Shown here: positions 60,969 to 64,000 of the stretch, piece after piece
Position numbering within the stretch: position 1 is the stretch's first letter
Layout of the letters: each line of letters begins with the position of its first letter
Notes under the pieces: model-generated
Told to the model about the DNA's origin: nothing
What the model saw: the letters and a program-made list of their open reading frames with translations, nothing else
Database searches by the model: none
Program-made: the position numbers and the translations under genes
Source: Phaeosaccion multiseriatum
Lineage: Eukaryota > Ochrophyta, other classes
Direction of reading: 5' to 3'
DNA: 64,000 nucleotides
Assembly (NCBI GenBank): GCA_965112735.1
Contig: OZ218957.1
Coordinates: 806,001-870,000, forward strand

Positions 60969-61850
60969 ATGATGGCTTCCCCGTCCGGGGAGGAAGACGC
61001 TGGAGGGCAACCTCTCCTCCTCACACACACACACACAGCACCAGTTGACCCTGCCGCCAGCGGTCCAGCCGCCCTACCCAGCCCCCCCCAACAGGCTGGC
61101 CAGCAGCAAGGGGACGATGAGGACGATGAGGAAGATGAGGACGAGGAGGTGCCCAGGGCCGTGGACCCCCGTAAGAAAGCAGGCGCTGGGGGAAACGCTG
61201 TCGGGAAAGAGGGTGGTGTTGGCAACGGCGATGGCGGCAGCAGCAGCAAGGTCAGCACCTGTAGCGCGCACGGTGCAGGGAGGAAGAGCAGCGTGGAGAC
61301 TGGAAGCCAGCAGCAGATGAAAAAAAAGGGCAGCGCAAAGGCTAAGCACAAGGCCAGCAGCAAGAGCAGCAGCTGCAACACTCACAGCAGTAGCAAGAGC
61401 CAACCTAATGGCAGCAAAGCAGGCAGCCAGCTTCCAGCCTTTCCCCAGCTGACACGGGACTTTAAGCACTGGCCCCTTTGGGACGTGGTCAAGCACGTGC
61501 GCGTGCGCACGGACCTGGATGCGGTGGTGCTTGAGGTGACCACTCAGCAGTTTGAGGATGCGCAACAGAGGGGCTGCCTCAAGTGCCAAAAGCAGCACAA
61601 GCGGGCCCTCAAGGCGTGTCCAACGTCCTTTCCCCTCAATCCTGTCTTTCTTCTGAACACGGATAAGAAAGAGCTGCTGGGCGTGTTTCGGATCAAATCA
61701 GTGATCAAGTATGGCACAGGAGAGGCGATTCACCTGCATCGGGTGCTCTTGCTGGCTGAGCTTGGCGCCGACGTATACGGGCCGCTGATCGGCACCGGTA
61801 TGCCGCCACCTCATGGCGTCAGCCGAAGCAGCAGCAGCGGTGGTAGTATT

Positions 61851-61881
<31 letters not shown>

Positions 61882-63953
61882 TAGAGAGGCTGATGGCCAA
61901 GGCCTCGGAAAAGACGCTGATCGACGCTCGGGAGGCGTCGCTCACGCACCTCCGCAGCGTCCTCGGGCCGAACCCGTTGGCAGCCAAGTACGAGTCCAAA
62001 AGGCTAGATGCTGACTCTGCAGCCCTGTCGTCTCGATACGTCATTCCGAAGAGAAAGCCTGACCTACGCTACGCTCCGGAAGCACCGGATCAGTTCGCCA
62101 TCCGATGCGCGTCGGACAATGAGTGGCGGGAGCGGATGTGGGGTCGACAGGTGGTGCTCGTGGGGGACTCCAGCATGCTCGCCTTGTACAGGCATACGGT
62201 GAAGGTCCTCATGGGTCTGTCCCCCGAGGACTCTGCCCAGGGCGAGGAGCTCGAGGGGGATCGAGAAGTGCAATCAGCGGCCGCCAGCGCAAGCGCAACA
62301 GCAGCAGACCCGTCTTTTGCGTCGCCTCTTGCCAATCGCGAGTGGAGGGGAAGGGGAAGCGGGGGCACGGTGCTCAAGTACGTGTTCATCAGCAAAGCCT
62401 GGGGTGCCAGCACCAAGAAAGTCCTCAAGGAGGCGCTCGTGGGGAACAGCGTTGTGGTGATGAACTCGTGCTTCCTGGACTTGATCCACAGCGAGTCGAC
62501 GGAGCACGAAACGGTGAACCAGTACATCAAGGACCTCGTCGCCCTCGTGGCCTTTGTTCACAGAAAGAAGACCTTCAAGGGGCTATTTATGTGGCTTGGC
62601 AGCATGCCTGCCGCTCCAGCAGCTTGGAGCAGCGGCCTCTACACACTGCCCAGCAACAGCAGCAGCAGCACCACCACCACCACCACCACCACTACCAGCA
62701 GCAAGAGTGCTCTGGCACGCAAGACAGCACAGCTGCTGTCTCGCCGAATCCCTCTCCTGGACAGCATTGCCTACGGGGTACTGGCGGAGAGAGGCAACCT
62801 TCCATGTCTCTCTGTGTGGCGGTTTGGGGCTCAGAAAATTGGGGACTTGTCCAAGGATGGCATAACGTACGGCTCAAAGACGCTCGGCTGGGTGGGCAAC
62901 AGACTGGCGTACTTTTGGAAGCAGCACGGAGTGGATCCTCTACCCTCTGCCTCTACCGAGCGGCAGCGACCGATCAAGCCGGGAGAACAAGTACAGCAGC
63001 CGCCCGAGAAAAAACCCAGCAAGAGTAGTGAGAAGAAAGGGAGGGACAGCAAAAGCAGTGGTCCGCCCCCCGCCGCTGCAAAGGCGAAGCCGACGCACGA
63101 GGAGAAGAAGACAAAGAAGGGCGGCGGCGGCAGCAGCAGCAAAAACAACGACAGCAACGACAACGAAGTAGAAGAAGGCGGAGGAGGAGAAAGCTGGAGA
63201 GGCAAGAGAGTTGCCAAGAACTTCATGGGTGTTGTGTTCCCCGGCACAGTGAATGCGTTCGTGCCTGCGAGCGAGACTGAAGAAGGGATGGACTTGTACG
63301 GCGTGCTCTACGACGATCAAGACTCGGAGGACCTCAACACTGCAGAAGTCCTCAAGGGCTTCGAGCTATTTCAGAGCCACTACAAAAAGCGACAGAGGCT
63401 GCCCTCCGCCGAGGGGGAAGCGGATCTGCCCTTGGCGCAGGCAAGGACGACGAAGAAACTCAAGGCGACGAGCGCGAAGCAACCAGCGGAAGAAACGAAG
63501 GATTCTGGGGAGGAGAGAGGCTCCACACCACGACCACCACCACCAGCAGCAGCAGCAGCAGCGGGAGGAGGAGGAGGAGGAGGAGGAGGAGCATCTGCAG
63601 GTGGACAGCTTCGAAAGTGGACAGCCAAAGACAGCCCTTGGGATGAGAACGGACTACTGATCAACCCCGCAGGTCTGTCGAGGGGCATGCATGTGGAGGT
63701 GCTGGACACGGGGGGCAAGACGTACGACTATGCCAGGATTTCGAGGATCAAGGAGATGAGGACCGTGGCGCCATTCAGGCGCGTCACTGTGGTCTTCTTG
63801 GTCGCCAAGGGATATGAGGAGTACATTGACGTCCTTCTGACAAACGAGAAGCCCATCCATGATCTGACCATGCCCGGCACGCTGCTCAGGTGGAAAACGC
63901 TCACGAGCGTGAAGGGGGTCATCACACGCCAACCGTGGCCTACCACACTCTGA
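60969..63953 (+). CDS. Intronless multidomain protein: SGNH-like core plus Tudor-like modules
   Basis: The frame from ATG 60969 (MMASPSGEEDAGG) to TGA 63951-63953 encodes 994 residues without an intron. A disordered acidic/basic N-terminus (1-160) leads to a conserved block (FKHWPLWDVVKHVRVRTDLD, then CLKCQKQHKRALKAC). Residues about 390-660 resemble an SGNH/GDSL-like fold: VVLVGDSSMLALYRHTV (block I with GDS), VVVMNSCFLDLIHS, LFMWLGSMPA and a C-terminal part near ITYGSKTLGWVGNRLAYFW. The usual catalytic Asp-x-x-His is not obvious, so activity is doubtful. A Tudor-like stretch follows (GKRVAKNFMGVVFPG with LYGVLYDDQDSEDL). The C-terminal 110 residues (GMHVEVLDTGGKTYDYARIS) may be a second small beta-barrel. 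No signal peptide. I infer a chromatin or RNA scaffold, not a secreted hydrolase. Confidence 0.72.
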
Positions 63954-64000
63954 GTGCGCGTTTCACTTGTCTGGCGTAGACTGAGCCACCCTTTTGGACC

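Overview
The window is nuclear DNA of a eukaryote. Almost every gene is split by GT-AG introns, usually 0.1-1 kb long, and both introns and spacers are packed with long, nearly pure di-, tri- and tetranucleotide repeats. No rRNA, tRNA, CRISPR or bacterial-style operon was seen. The protein set suggests a photosynthetic alga with a complex plastid that can build centrioles and cilia, most likely an ochrophyte (heterokont). A carbamoyltransferase and a TsaD-type protein start with a signal-peptide-like stretch followed by Phe-containing motifs (ASSF, VAFVAPS) like the ASAFAP plastid-import motif. Centrin, a CEP120 homologue and a CFAP210-like axonemal protein point to centrioles and cilia. The species cannot be named from the sequence alone.

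Layout. 1-1161 (+) is the 3' part of a CAF16/ABCI-type ABC ATPase. 1162-3296 is repeat DNA. 3297-5625 (-) is a conserved protein of unknown function. 5626-7501 carries a fold-back repeat and a dispersed GC-rich repeat. 7502-9227 (-) is centrin, head-to-head with CEP120 (9557-14277, +). 14278-17330 holds a doubtful Ser/Arg-rich reading frame, repeats and an orphan multicopper-oxidase exon. 17331-18761 (-) is NADH-cytochrome b5 reductase, divergent from a LAMMER/CLK kinase (19139-22727, +). 24001-25059 (-) is a PPR protein made of near-identical repeats. V-ATPase subunit F (25396-26561, +) and the PP2A scaffold subunit A (27363-31133, +) follow. A plastid-type NodU/CmcH carbamoyltransferase (32131-36994, -) is divergent from the CFAP210-like gene (37409-43132, +). 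A TKL-type kinase (45244-49447, -) comes next, then a 394-bp MITE (49848-50241), a plastid-type TsaD/Qri7 (50440-52977, +), an endonuclease/exonuclease/phosphatase-fold protein (54546-57502, -), a low-complexity unknown protein (58370-60538, -) and a large intronless protein that looks like an SGNH-like core plus a Tudor-like module (60969-63953, +).

Functional themes. Centriole and cilium biogenesis is represented by centrin, CEP120 and CFAP210, the first two sharing a 329-bp intergenic region. Two Kae1-fold (ASKHA) enzymes, TsaD for t6A tRNA modification and a NodU-type carbamoyltransferase, both appear organelle-targeted. Two kinases and a PP2A scaffold represent phosphorylation signalling. 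The most unusual points are: the SGNH/Tudor-like protein; the C-terminal extension of the carbamoyltransferase; a 10-bp motif (GTTGGTGATA) found seven times, each time beside a microsatellite; G-rich repeats that begin at 5' splice sites; and a MITE with telomere-like ends and a TTAT target duplication.

Exon boundaries were inferred by hand from GT/AG sites, reading phase and protein family patterns. Gene starts were moved to real ATG codons where a longer open frame began at a non-ATG codon.
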